A DNA stretch of 42,809 bases from Chitinophagaceae bacterium (lineage in GTDB: Bacteria; Bacteroidota; Bacteroidia; Chitinophagales; Chitinophagaceae). The notes below the pieces were generated by a model. It saw only the letters and a program-made list of their open reading frames with translations, had not been told where the DNA came from and did no database searches. Location of the stretch: positions 1-42,809 of the forward strand of contig JAFMJI010000014.1 of NCBI GenBank assembly GCA_017853575.1. The letters are read 5' to 3'. Shown here in pieces: positions 1 to 8,200 of the stretch (positions are counted from its first letter, which is position 1; each line of letters starts with the position of its first letter). Both the position numbers and the translations under genes were made by a program.

Positions 1-24
1 GGTTCGAACCCGCTATTCTCCACT
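1..24 (+). tRNA. 3' end of a tRNA (5' part outside the window)
   Basis: The first bases contain a T-loop core (TTCGAAC) followed by what reads as a T-stem 3' strand, an acceptor 3' strand ATTCTCC and discriminator A. This is the layout of a tRNA 3' end. CCA is not encoded. The anticodon is outside the window, so the identity cannot be given. The same 23 bases recur at 84-106. A tmRNA 3' end is an alternative, but the acceptor does not match the usual tmRNA 5' strand GGGGCTG. Confidence 0.45.
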
Positions 25-62
25 AGAAATTTAAGTTCTCTGTTACGCATCAAGAACGTCAG

Positions 63-84
63 CCCTGCCTGCCGGCAGGCAGGG
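63..84. repeat. 22-bp perfect palindrome (family D repeat)
   Basis: The core CCTGCCTGCCGGCAGGCAGG is a perfect palindrome, extended by one pair on each side. A variant with a 5-base centre lies at 35510-35530 inside the 3' end of deoC, where it is translated as LPAGQAG. It directly abuts the second copy of the tRNA-like 3' end. Confidence 0.8.
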
Positions 85-106
85 GTTCGAACCCGCTATT
101 CTCCAC
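84..106 (+). repeat. Second copy of the tRNA 3' end (23-bp direct repeat)
   Basis: Bases 84-106 repeat bases 1-23 exactly. The upstream sequence here is the family D palindrome and not a T-stem 5' strand, so this copy is a fragment and not a complete tRNA. Duplicated tRNA 3' ends are typical of integration sites or of recombination between tandem tRNA genes. Confidence 0.7.
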
Positions 107-127
107 AATTAGATGCTTATTAGAAAA

Positions 128-442
128 TTATAGAAAGCCCAATTCTAACTTAGCTTCCTCGCTCATCATATCCTTGGTCCACGCTGGTGTCCAGGTAATC
201 TCAACAAAAACATCATTCACCCCTTCAACCTCCCTGATTTTTTGGTCAACTTCATGAGGTAGTGTTTGTGCAGCAGGACAACTAGGTGCAGTGAGTGTCA
301 TGATGACTTGCACATTATTAATAGGAACAACATTCACTTCATAAATCAAGCCCAGTTCCCAAATATTCACAGGAAGTTCCGGATCAAAAACAGTTTTGAT
401 CTTTTCAATTACTTCTTGTTTTATTTGTTCTTCTGTTTTCAT
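128..442 (-). CDS. sufT: SufT / MIP18-family (DUF59) Fe-S assembly factor
   Basis: This 104-residue protein is a single MIP18/DUF59 domain. It has the opening DPELPVNIWELGLIYEV and the conserved LTAPSCPAAQTLP segment, whose Cys is the conserved residue of the family. SufT-type proteins help mature Fe-S proteins in the cytoplasm. It is the last gene of the minus-strand order sufB-C-D-S-E-T, starting about 30 bases after the sufE stop, and the gap is partly filled by a heptamer array. The length is normal for a single-domain SufT. The placement beside SUF genes supports the assignment; the exact client proteins cannot be read from sequence. Confidence 0.88.
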   Translation of the reverse strand: MKTEEQIKQEVIEKIKTVFDPELPVNIWELGLIYEVNVVPINNVQVIMTLTAPSCPAAQTLPHEVDQKIREVEGVNDVFVEITWTPAWTKDMMSEEAKLELGFL

Positions 443-450
443 TTGAATCT

Positions 451-520
451 GTTATCTGTTGACGGTTGGCTGTTAACCGTTAACTGTATTATCTCGTCCC
501 TCGTCCCTTATCCCTCGTCC
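451..520. repeat. Composite heptamer array, family A then family C
   Basis: Ten consecutive 7-nt units in one register. Six are of the GTTGACN/GTTAACN kind (451-492) and four are CTCGTCC or CTTATCC (493-520). The array overlaps the 3' end of sufE, where it encodes the last residues and the stop codon. Confidence 0.85.
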
Positions 521-946
521 CTTTATCAAGTACACCCCCGCATCCATCTTCATTTGCTTGATCATAGCTCTGAGACCATTCGATCTTGTTTGTGCAAGAT
601 GTGAACTCAATCCAACTTTATCTATAAACTCCAATGGTGCATCGATAATTTCCTGCGGCGTATGTCCACTTAGAACCTGAATCATCAAACTCACCAGGCC
701 TTTTACTATAACTGCATCACTGTCTCCCTCAAAATAGACCCTGCCTTCTTTTTCAAAGGAATGAATCCATACACTGGATTGGCAACCTTTAATCTTGAAC
801 TCTTCTGTTTTATATTGATCATTGAGTTCAGGAAGTTTTTTCCCGATATCAATGATGTATTCATATTTCTGTTCCCATGTATCAAACAAAGAAAAGTCTT
901 CGATAATGGAGCGCTCAACAGATGATATGGTTGGATGTGATTCCAT
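473..946 (-). CDS. sufE: SufE cysteine desulfurase sulfur acceptor
   Basis: SufE accepts persulfide sulfur from SufS and passes it to the SufBCD scaffold. The protein has 157 residues with the acceptor cysteine Cys55 in KIKGCQSSVW, and the SufE/NifU-like core runs to about residue 140. Its ATG overlaps the sufS stop codon (TAATG), so the two are translationally coupled. The last 17 residues (IKGRGIRDEGRDNTVNG) are entirely encoded by the heptamer array at 473-525 and are not part of the family; Escherichia coli SufE has 138 residues. The tail is probably a tolerated, disordered extension. Confidence 0.92.
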   Translation of the reverse strand: MESHPTISSVERSIIEDFSLFDTWEQKYEYIIDIGKKLPELNDQYKTEEFKIKGCQSSVWIHSFEKEGRVYFEGDSDAVIVKGLVSLMIQVLSGHTPQEIIDAPLEFIDKVGLSSHLAQTRSNGLRAMIKQMKMDAGVYLIKGRGIRDEGRDNTVNG

Positions 947-2178
947 TATTTCAACATCTTGATAGCTTTGTTCAATGCTTCGATGAATATATCCACTTCT
1001 TCAATTGTGTTATATGCTGCGAATGAAGCCCGGGTGGTGCCTACAATTCCCAGACATTGCATCAATGGTTGCGCGCAATGATGACCTGTTCTTACAGCAA
1101 TCCCCTGATTGTCCAGCAAAATGGCAAGATCTTGCGGATGCACACCATCTATTGTAAATGATATTACGCTTACTTTAGGTTGGATGTCTCCAATTATATG
1201 CAGTCCTGGTATATCTTTTAATTTTGAAGTAGCATGTTCTAATAAAAGATCTTCGTGTTTTCTGATATTGGATTTTCCAACTCGGTTGATAAATTCAATG
1301 GCAGATTTCAACACAATGGCATCTGCAATATTGGGGGTGCCTGCTTCAAACTTGAAGGGCAACTCATTGTAAGTTGTCTTTTCAAATGTTACTTCTTTAA
1401 TCATCTCTCCACCACCTTGATATGGGGGCATGGACTCTAAAAGATGTTTTTTCCCATACAGGATTCCAATTCCTGTAGGACCATAAATTTTATGTCCTGA
1501 AAATGCAAAGAAGTCGCAATCCATTTTCTGTACATCAATATCCAGGTGCACTGAAGATTGCGCGCCATCAACCATTACCAAAGCTCCTTGCTGATGGGCG
1601 AGTGCAATAATTTCTTCAACAGGATTGATAACACCCAATGCATTGGAGGCATGTACAATGGAAACAAATTTTGTTTTTTTGGATAGCATTTTCTCAAATG
1701 CATTCATATCTAATTTTCCATTTCCATCAATTGGAATGACTTTAATGGATGCACCTTTTTTTTCTGCTATCATTTGCCAGGGAACAATATTGGCATGGTG
1801 TTCAAGTGAGCTGATGATAATTTCATCTCCCTCATTCAAAAATGCATTGCCCCAAGAGTTAGCAACCAGATTGATGCTTTCTGTAGTGCCTTTTGTGAAA
1901 ATAATTTCTTCGTGATGCTTTGCCTGAATAAATGATTGTACGACAGCACGAGATGCTTCAAAATCTGCAGTGGCCTCATCGGCTAGCGTATGAAGTCCGC
2001 GATGAATATTTGCGTTATAGTAAGAGTAGTAATGCGCAATTGCATCAATCACCTGTTTTGGTTTTTGAGAAGTTGCAGCATTGTCGAAATATACCAGTGT
2101 TTTTCCCTTGACTTTTCTTTCAAGTATGGGAAACTCAGACCTAATTGATTGTATGTCGTATGGTAGAGTAGACGACAT
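946..2178 (-). CDS. sufS: SufS group II cysteine desulfurase
   Basis: This PLP enzyme converts cysteine to alanine plus an enzyme-bound persulfide for Fe-S cluster assembly. At 410 residues it matches the family length. The PLP lysine is Lys230 in FSGHKIYGPTGIG and the persulfide cysteine is Cys368 in RTGHHCAQPLM, close to the E. coli positions (226 and 364). The N-terminal YFDNAATSQKP and the ASNALGVINP segments are typical. It starts 2 bases after sufD and overlaps sufE by one base, as expected for a tightly packed operon. Confidence 0.96.
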   Translation of the reverse strand: MSSTLPYDIQSIRSEFPILERKVKGKTLVYFDNAATSQKPKQVIDAIAHYYSYYNANIHRGLHTLADEATADFEASRAVVQSFIQAKHHEEIIFTKGTTESINLVANSWGNAFLNEGDEIIISSLEHHANIVPWQMIAEKKGASIKVIPIDGNGKLDMNAFEKMLSKKTKFVSIVHASNALGVINPVEEIIALAHQQGALVMVDGAQSSVHLDIDVQKMDCDFFAFSGHKIYGPTGIGILYGKKHLLESMPPYQGGGEMIKEVTFEKTTYNELPFKFEAGTPNIADAIVLKSAIEFINRVGKSNIRKHEDLLLEHATSKLKDIPGLHIIGDIQPKVSVISFTIDGVHPQDLAILLDNQGIAVRTGHHCAQPLMQCLGIVGTTRASFAAYNTIEEVDIFIEALNKAIKMLK

Positions 2179-2180
2179 AT

Positions 2181-3479
2181 TTATGCTTGAAAAGATAAAC
2201 GTTCTGAAATAAGTTGCTCAATGTAATTTTTGATGGCTTCATGCTCAATTTGTCCTAGAATATCACTTGCAAATGCTTGAAGCAACAATGCCTTTGCATT
2301 TTTTTCAGAAATGCCTCTTGCTCTCAAATAGAAGAGTGCATCTTCATCCAGCTTTCCAATGGTGCATCCATGTGAGCATTTCACATCATCTGCAAAAATT
2401 TCTAACTGTGGTTTTGTATTAGCAGATGCCTGGTCTCCAATTAGGATGTTTTTGTTGGATTGATATGCATTTGTTTTTTGTGAATCCTTGCGAACAAATA
2501 TTTTTCCATTGAATACCCCGGTCGATTGATCATCCATGATGCCTTTATACAATTCATTGCTTTCGCAATGCGGCATCCTGTTGTCAACAATTGTGTGGTT
2601 GTCGGCTATGGTATTTCCGTTGAGAAGATACAATCCATACATATGGCTTTCTGCATGTTCATCCTCCATTACCATGTTTAAATTGTTTCTAACAATGGCG
2701 CCATCCAAAGTTATCGTTACCGCATGTGTATTTGATCTTTCAAGCTGACGAACATGGGTTGTTCCAGTATGATTGGAATGCTTTCCCTCGTTTTGAAGTT
2801 TAATGTATCTGGTGATAGAATCTCTTCCTGTACATATTTCAATTACTTCATTTGTAAAACTTTCGCCACCTCCAATGTTGATATAAGTCTCTACAATTGT
2901 TATCTGAGCATTTGCTTCAATGGAAGCAAGTATTCTTGGTTGAGAAAACCTGAATCCATTGCTGCTGTCAGAAAAATGATAGATGATCAAGGGTTGTAAT
3001 AGGCTTTTACCTTTTTTTAATTTTATGAAGGCACCTCCGGAGGCAAATGCTCCGTTTAGGGCATTCACACCATCAGGATGATAAGCCTGGCTATGTCCTA
3101 AATGTTCTTCAACAAAAAGTGCATCTTCATCTCCAGCTGCAGTCTCAAGCGATTTTACAACCAATGCATCTTTTTCATGGATGATAGAATGATCGGCTTG
3201 AAATCGTCCATTGAAAAAAACAATGGTATTAGCCTCTTCGGTACCAGGTAAGATTGATTTTTTGATGATCGTATCTTCAAGATTGGATGACTCAATTGCT
3301 ATATTCATTTCATCCTTAAATATATTCTTGACAGGAATATATTTCCATTCTTCATGTTTCAACGCAGGTATTCCCATGCCGGAAAAAGTTTTCCAATTTT
3401 CCGTTTGGAAAGAAGCAAGATGGGTTGAATTACCTTCTTGCTGCGAATATGCTGTTTTCAAATTGCTTTTCACATCCAT
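2181..3479 (-). CDS. sufD: SufD subunit of the SufBCD Fe-S scaffold
   Basis: SufD pairs with SufB to form the scaffold on which SufC dimerises; it supports iron entry and cluster assembly. The protein has 432 residues. The SufB/D beta-helix core lies in the middle and the C-terminal block contains CSHGCTIGKLDEDALFYL, with the His that is important in SufD. An all-helical N-terminal region (about 1-100) precedes the core. It lies 12 bases after sufC and 2 before sufS. It is distinguished from SufB by the shorter length, the sequence and the operon order. Confidence 0.93.
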   Translation of the reverse strand: MDVKSNLKTAYSQQEGNSTHLASFQTENWKTFSGMGIPALKHEEWKYIPVKNIFKDEMNIAIESSNLEDTIIKKSILPGTEEANTIVFFNGRFQADHSIIHEKDALVVKSLETAAGDEDALFVEEHLGHSQAYHPDGVNALNGAFASGGAFIKLKKGKSLLQPLIIYHFSDSSNGFRFSQPRILASIEANAQITIVETYINIGGGESFTNEVIEICTGRDSITRYIKLQNEGKHSNHTGTTHVRQLERSNTHAVTITLDGAIVRNNLNMVMEDEHAESHMYGLYLLNGNTIADNHTIVDNRMPHCESNELYKGIMDDQSTGVFNGKIFVRKDSQKTNAYQSNKNILIGDQASANTKPQLEIFADDVKCSHGCTIGKLDEDALFYLRARGISEKNAKALLLQAFASDILGQIEHEAIKNYIEQLISERLSFQA

Positions 3480-3491
3480 CTATCCAGTATT

Positions 3492-4253
3492 TTATGCAAT
3501 TGCCTGATCAACTTCTTCTTTGATAAAATCATATCCTCTCTCCTCTAATTCCAATGCCAAATCCTTGGTGCCTGATTTCACAATTCTTCCTTTGTAAAGA
3601 ACATGCACATAATCTGGAACGATGTATTCAAGCAATCTCTGATAGTGTGTTACAACCAGAAACGAATTGTCTTTGGATCTTAGTTGATTTACTCCATTCG
3701 CAACAATACGCAATGCATCAATATCAAGTCCGGAGTCTGTTTCATCCAAAATAGCAAGCTTTGGCTCCAGCATGGCCATCTGAAATATTTCATTTCTTTT
3801 TTTCTCGCCACCAGAAAATCCTTCATTCAATGATCTTGACAACAATGCTTGGTCAATTTGAACGAGTTTCATTTTTTCTTTCATTAATTTCAAAAACTGT
3901 GCTGCATCCAATGGATCCAATCCATGGTATTTTCTTTTTTCATTCAATGCTGTTTTCATGAAATTGGTGGTGCTTACACCTGGAATTTCAACAGGGTACT
4001 GGAATGCGAGAAACAATCCTTCTTTTGCTCTGTCTTCCGGAGATAGTTCAAGCAAATCTTTTCCTAAGAAATCAACAGATCCTCCAGTTACTTCATAATC
4101 TTCTCTTCCAGCAAGCACCGATGCAAGGGTACTCTTTCCGGATCCATTCGGACCCATGATCGCATGTACCTCTCCTGGTTTGATATCAAGGTTGATACCT
4201 CTAAGGATTTCTTTCTCTTCGATGCGGGCTTGCAGATTTTCAATCTTCAGCAT
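3492..4253 (-). CDS. sufC: SufC Fe-S assembly ATPase
   Basis: SufC is the cytosolic ABC-type ATPase that drives the SufBD scaffold; it has no membrane partner. The 253-residue protein shows Walker A GPNGSGKST (about 34-42), a Q-loop FLAFQYP, the SufC-type signature FSGGEKKRNEI and Walker B LAILDETDSGLD. The DETDSGLD variant in place of DEPTSGLD is diagnostic of SufC. It lies 23 bases after sufB. Confidence 0.97.
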   Translation of the reverse strand: MLKIENLQARIEEKEILRGINLDIKPGEVHAIMGPNGSGKSTLASVLAGREDYEVTGGSVDFLGKDLLELSPEDRAKEGLFLAFQYPVEIPGVSTTNFMKTALNEKRKYHGLDPLDAAQFLKLMKEKMKLVQIDQALLSRSLNEGFSGGEKKRNEIFQMAMLEPKLAILDETDSGLDIDALRIVANGVNQLRSKDNSFLVVTHYQRLLEYIVPDYVHVLYKGRIVKSGTKDLALELEERGYDFIKEEVDQAIA

Positions 4254-4276
4254 ATATATGAATTGATATTTTAAAA

Positions 4277-5725
4277 TTATCCTACACTTCCTTCTAAACT
4301 GATGGCAAGCAGCTTCTGTGCTTCCACTGCGAATTCCATCGGCAACTGATTCATAACTTCTTTTGCAAAACCATTGATGATCAATGCTACAGCTGTTTCA
4401 GTGTCCATTCCTCTTTGGTTACAGTAGAAGATTTGATCTTCACCAATTTTAGAAGTAGTTGCTTCATGCTCAACAACAGCAGTATTGTTTTTTACTTCGA
4501 TGTAAGGAAAAGTATGGGCACCGCATTTATCTCCTAACAACAATGAATCACATTGAGAAAAGTTTCTTGCATTGGTTGCATTCTTCGCAACATTCACAAG
4601 TCCTCTGTATGAGTTGTTGCTCTTTCCTGCGGAGATTCCTTTGGAAACAATTCTACTTCTTGTGTTTTTACCCAAGTGTATCATCTTGGTTCCGGTATCT
4701 GCCTGTTGAAAATTATTGGTTACAGCAACAGAATAAAATTCACCAATGCTGTTATCGCCTTTCAGTATAACACTAGGATATTTCCAGGTTACACTTGAGC
4801 CAGTCTCCACCTGGGTCCATGAAATTTTTGCATGGTCTCCAGCACAGATCCCTCGTTTAGTAACGAAATTATAAATACCGCCTTTCCCTTCCTTGTCGCC
4901 AGGATACCAGTTTTGAACAGTAGAGTATTTGATTTCTGCTTTTTCTTTGGCGATCAATTCAACCACTGCAGCATGCAATTGATTTTCATCACGCATAGGA
5001 GCAGTACATCCTTCCAAATAGCTCACATAACTTTCTTCTTCAGCAACGATCAACGTTCTTTCAAATTGACCAGTGTTCTTAGCATTGATCCTGAAATAAG
5101 TGGAAAGTTCCATGGGGCATCTTACACCCTTTGGGATATAACAAAATGATCCGTCACTGAATACTGCAGCGTTCAATGCCGTGAAATAGTTGTCGGTGGC
5201 AGGTACAACTGATCCTAAATATTTCTTTACGAGCTCTCCATGTTCCTGGATCGCTTCGCTCATTGAACAAAATATTACTCCAACTTTTGACAACTCTTCT
5301 TTAAAAGTTGTTGCAACTGAAATACTGTCCATCACTGCATCAACTGCAACTCCTGTCAATCGTTTTTGTTCATTCAAGGAAATCCCAAGTTTTTCAAAAG
5401 TATTTCTCAACTCAGGGTCTATCTCATCCAAGCTTTTGGGAGAAACTTTTTGCTTGGGTGCTGAATAGTAAATGATGTCTTGAAAATTGATGGTTGGATA
5501 GATGACATTCGCCCAGTTGGGTTCCTCCATTTTTTGCCAATGTTGAAATGCTTTTAATCTGTACTCCAACATCCATACAGGCTCATTTTTCTTTGCAGAA
5601 ATAAAGCGTATAGTATCTTCCGATAAACCCTTTGGAGCTTCATCCGCTTCAATGTTCGTTACAAAACCATATTTGTATTCCGAGCTGGTAATTTCTTCTA
5701 AAATATCGTCCTGTTGCTCTGGCAT
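4277..5725 (-). CDS. sufB: SufB subunit of the SufBCD Fe-S scaffold
   Basis: SufB is the scaffold subunit that receives sulfur and holds the nascent cluster. I chose the ATG at 5725 (482 residues, beginning MPEQQDD). A longer frame opens with TTG at 5752, but that TTG lies inside a promoter-like GAATTTTG box. Family blocks include [21 protein letters not shown], the GCTAPM segment, and a C-terminus [21 protein letters not shown] ending LEGSVG. It is the first gene of the suf operon and is divergent from galK across about 180 bases. Confidence 0.95.
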   Translation of the reverse strand: MPEQQDDILEEITSSEYKYGFVTNIEADEAPKGLSEDTIRFISAKKNEPVWMLEYRLKAFQHWQKMEEPNWANVIYPTINFQDIIYYSAPKQKVSPKSLDEIDPELRNTFEKLGISLNEQKRLTGVAVDAVMDSISVATTFKEELSKVGVIFCSMSEAIQEHGELVKKYLGSVVPATDNYFTALNAAVFSDGSFCYIPKGVRCPMELSTYFRINAKNTGQFERTLIVAEEESYVSYLEGCTAPMRDENQLHAAVVELIAKEKAEIKYSTVQNWYPGDKEGKGGIYNFVTKRGICAGDHAKISWTQVETGSSVTWKYPSVILKGDNSIGEFYSVAVTNNFQQADTGTKMIHLGKNTRSRIVSKGISAGKSNNSYRGLVNVAKNATNARNFSQCDSLLLGDKCGAHTFPYIEVKNNTAVVEHEATTSKIGEDQIFYCNQRGMDTETAVALIINGFAKEVMNQLPMEFAVEAQKLLAISLEGSVG

Positions 5726-5905
5726 GGGGTCTCTCTTTTTAATGGTCTGCAAAATTCACGATTTTCAAGTTTTCAGGGAAATGATACAAGAGCTTAAAAC
5801 CTGATTTTCAATCATTTTTCCCAATATCGTAACACAAAAGCTGGGGATTGGTTCATTTTGTCTAGTTTGTGTCAGTTTTAGAGCGAATTCAAACCGGTTT
5901 AACCA

Positions 5906-7054
5906 ATGACCAAGCAAGGATTGGAGCAGATTTTCAAGTCGAAATTTAATACACCATCACATTTTTTTAAAGCACCCGGAAGAATCAATTTGATTGGTGA
6001 ACATACCGATTACAACGACGGGTTCGTGTTGCCAGCAGGTATTGATAAGTTTTGTGGAATTGCAATTGCTCCATCGCCAAAAAAATCATTCCAAATCGTT
6101 GCATCTGACCTGAATGATGAAATTTCTTTTGAAAATATTACAGATCAACCTGTTTCATCTCATTGGGTTAACTACATCTGGGGGGTGATCCATGCATTTA
6201 AGAAAAGAGGATTTACCATTCCTGCATTTAATGCAGTTATTCAATCAGATATTCCTGTTGGCGCTGGACTTTCCTCTTCGGCTGCGTTGGAAGTTGTTTT
6301 TGCAAAAGCTTTCAATGTATTGTTTCAGTGTGGACTCACAGATATTGATCTGACATGGATTGCAAAAGAAGCTGAAAATAATTTCGTTGGATTGCAATGC
6401 GGTATCATGGATATGTTCGCAAGTGTTCATGCCAAAAAAAATCATGCGATCAAATTGGATTGCAGGAGTCTTGAATTTGAATATGTACCAATGAATCTTG
6501 CATCCAATAAGATTTTGTTGATAGATACATGTGTGAAACATGAGTTGGCTTCTTCGGAATACAATCAGCGCCGCCTCGAATGTGAATCTGCCGTTTCAAA
6601 AATGAAACAAAATGGTATAAAGCTTCATTCATTGAGAGGTGCTTCCATTGAACAGGTGTATGAAATGAAATTTAAAATGTCGGATGATGAATTCAAACGA
6701 GCAAAGTATGTAGTTGAAGAAAACAATCGACTTCATCAATTTGTCGATGCCATTAGCAAAAGCAATATGTCGGCTGCAGGAGCTTTCTTGTATGCATCGC
6801 ATTACGGATTAAAGCATGACTATGAAGTAAGTTGCCCTGAGTTGGATTTTCTGGTTGAAACTGTAAAATCATTAAATGGCGTTTGGGGCGGAAGGTTGAT
6901 GGGAGGCGGATTTGGTGGATGCACCATCAATTTGGTCGAAACAGAAAAAATAGAAGAAATCAAATCGAACATTACTGCTGCATACCACAAACAATTCGGT
7001 GTCAGTCCAAAATATTATATTGCAAGTACAGGTGATGGTGCCTGTGAATTTTAA
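5906..7054 (+). CDS. galK: Galactokinase
   Basis: Galactokinase phosphorylates alpha-D-galactose with ATP, the first committed step of the Leloir pathway, in the cytoplasm. The 382-residue GHMP kinase has the signature PGRINLIGEHTDYNDG (24-39), the ATP loop VGAGLSSSAALEV (about 117) and the C-terminal GGRLMGGGFGGCTI block. The stop codon overlaps the ATG of the following epimerase gene. No galT or galE is in the window, so the rest of the pathway must be elsewhere. Confidence 0.95.
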   Translation: MTKQGLEQIFKSKFNTPSHFFKAPGRINLIGEHTDYNDGFVLPAGIDKFCGIAIAPSPKKSFQIVASDLNDEISFENITDQPVSSHWVNYIWGVIHAFKKRGFTIPAFNAVIQSDIPVGAGLSSSAALEVVFAKAFNVLFQCGLTDIDLTWIAKEAENNFVGLQCGIMDMFASVHAKKNHAIKLDCRSLEFEYVPMNLASNKILLIDTCVKHELASSEYNQRRLECESAVSKMKQNGIKLHSLRGASIEQVYEMKFKMSDDEFKRAKYVVEENNRLHQFVDAISKSNMSAAGAFLYASHYGLKHDYEVSCPELDFLVETVKSLNGVWGGRLMGGGFGGCTINLVETEKIEEIKSNITAAYHKQFGVSPKYYIASTGDGACEF

Positions 7055-8196
7055 TGCATCATATGAAAAAATTGTTTGCCTTTGCCCAGGTTTTTCTTGC
7101 AGGATTTACAGCATGTGTTGTTCCTCCTTCATCCAGAGAGCATGCTGCGCTTGATAAGGATAGAGTAAATGCTTTTGCGGATACGCATAATGGAAAAAAA
7201 GTCAAGCTATATACCCTTAGAAATAAAAACGGTATGGCTGTTGAAATCAGCAATTATGGTGCAACGCTGGTTTCTATTCATGTTCCTGATAAAGATGGAA
7301 ATGATGGAAATGTGCTGTTGGGCTATGACGATGTCAATGGATATTATAATGGTAAATCATATTTTGGATGCGTTGTAGGACGATTTGCAAACCGAATAGC
7401 AAAAGCAACATTCAAGTTAGATGGAAAGGAATACCATGTGCCACAAAATGATGGATTAAATTCCTTGCATGGCGGGATTAACAGCATTGACAAGCAAGTA
7501 TGGGATGCCCGAATTATGAATGATGCGATTCGATTCACCACTGTCATAAAAGATGGCGACAATGGATATCCCGGAAATGTTAAACTTACAGTCGTTTATT
7601 CACTAAGGGCGGATAATAGTTTGGTAATAGATTATGCTGCAACAACTGATCAACCGACTGTCCTCAATATCAGCAATCACGCATATTTTAATCTGACGGG
7701 TGATCCATCTAACACCATATTGGATCATGAAATCAAGATCAATGCAGATGCTTTTACTCCGGTCGACAGCACATTGATTCCAACGGGCGAATTAAAAAAA
7801 GTTGCCGGTACTCCATTCGATTTTACGCTATTCAAAAAAATTGGAAAAGAAATAAATCAACAAGATCAGCAATTGATTTACGGAAAAGGATATGATCACA
7901 ATTTTGTTTTAAATACAAATGATGGCAAGTCTCCTGTTGTAGAAGTGATTGAAAATAAATCTGGAAGAAAAATGGAGGTATTCACCACCCAACCTGGAGT
8001 GCAGTTTTACACAGGAAATTTTTTAAACGGAACAGAGAAGGGGCGTGGGGTTTCATATCAGTTAAGAACAGGTTTTTGTTTGGAAACACAACAATTTCCT
8101 GATGCCCCCAATCAACCCAATTTTCCGTCAACTGTCCTTAAGCCTGGTGAAACCTGGAAGAGTCAGACTACTTACAAATTCAGTACAATAAAATAA
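7054..8196 (+). CDS. galM: Aldose 1-epimerase (galactose mutarotase), predicted lipoprotein
   Basis: The enzyme interconverts alpha and beta anomers of aldoses, supplying alpha-galactose to GalK or feeding xylose isomerase. The aldose epimerase fold starts around residue 50. The N-H-A-Y-F-N-L-T-G-D segment carries a catalytic His and CLETQQFPDAPNQP carries the catalytic Glu. The N-terminus MKKLFAFAQVFLAGFTAC looks like a lipoprotein signal with Cys at the end of FTAC, so the protein is probably anchored outside the cytoplasm. The frame opens at 7054, overlapping the galK stop; the second ATG at 7063 is an equally good start and fits the signal better. Confidence 0.93.
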   Translation: MHHMKKLFAFAQVFLAGFTACVVPPSSREHAALDKDRVNAFADTHNGKKVKLYTLRNKNGMAVEISNYGATLVSIHVPDKDGNDGNVLLGYDDVNGYYNGKSYFGCVVGRFANRIAKATFKLDGKEYHVPQNDGLNSLHGGINSIDKQVWDARIMNDAIRFTTVIKDGDNGYPGNVKLTVVYSLRADNSLVIDYAATTDQPTVLNISNHAYFNLTGDPSNTILDHEIKINADAFTPVDSTLIPTGELKKVAGTPFDFTLFKKIGKEINQQDQQLIYGKGYDHNFVLNTNDGKSPVVEVIENKSGRKMEVFTTQPGVQFYTGNFLNGTEKGRGVSYQLRTGFCLETQQFPDAPNQPNFPSTVLKPGETWKSQTTYKFSTIK

Positions 8197-8200
8197 ATGC

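Noticed and set aside
1-24. tmRNA 3' end
   Set aside because: The acceptor 3' strand does not pair with the usual tmRNA 5' end; a tRNA 3' end fits better, though the identity stays open without upstream sequence.
266-604. Plus-strand open frame opposite sufT and sufE
   Set aside because: It is an antisense shadow across two well-supported genes and a repeat, with no recognisable domain.
5726-5905. Riboswitch or IscR/SufR-type operator upstream of sufB
   Set aside because: I see no conserved aptamer fold or clear palindromic operator in the gap between sufB and galK; only weak promoter-like boxes.
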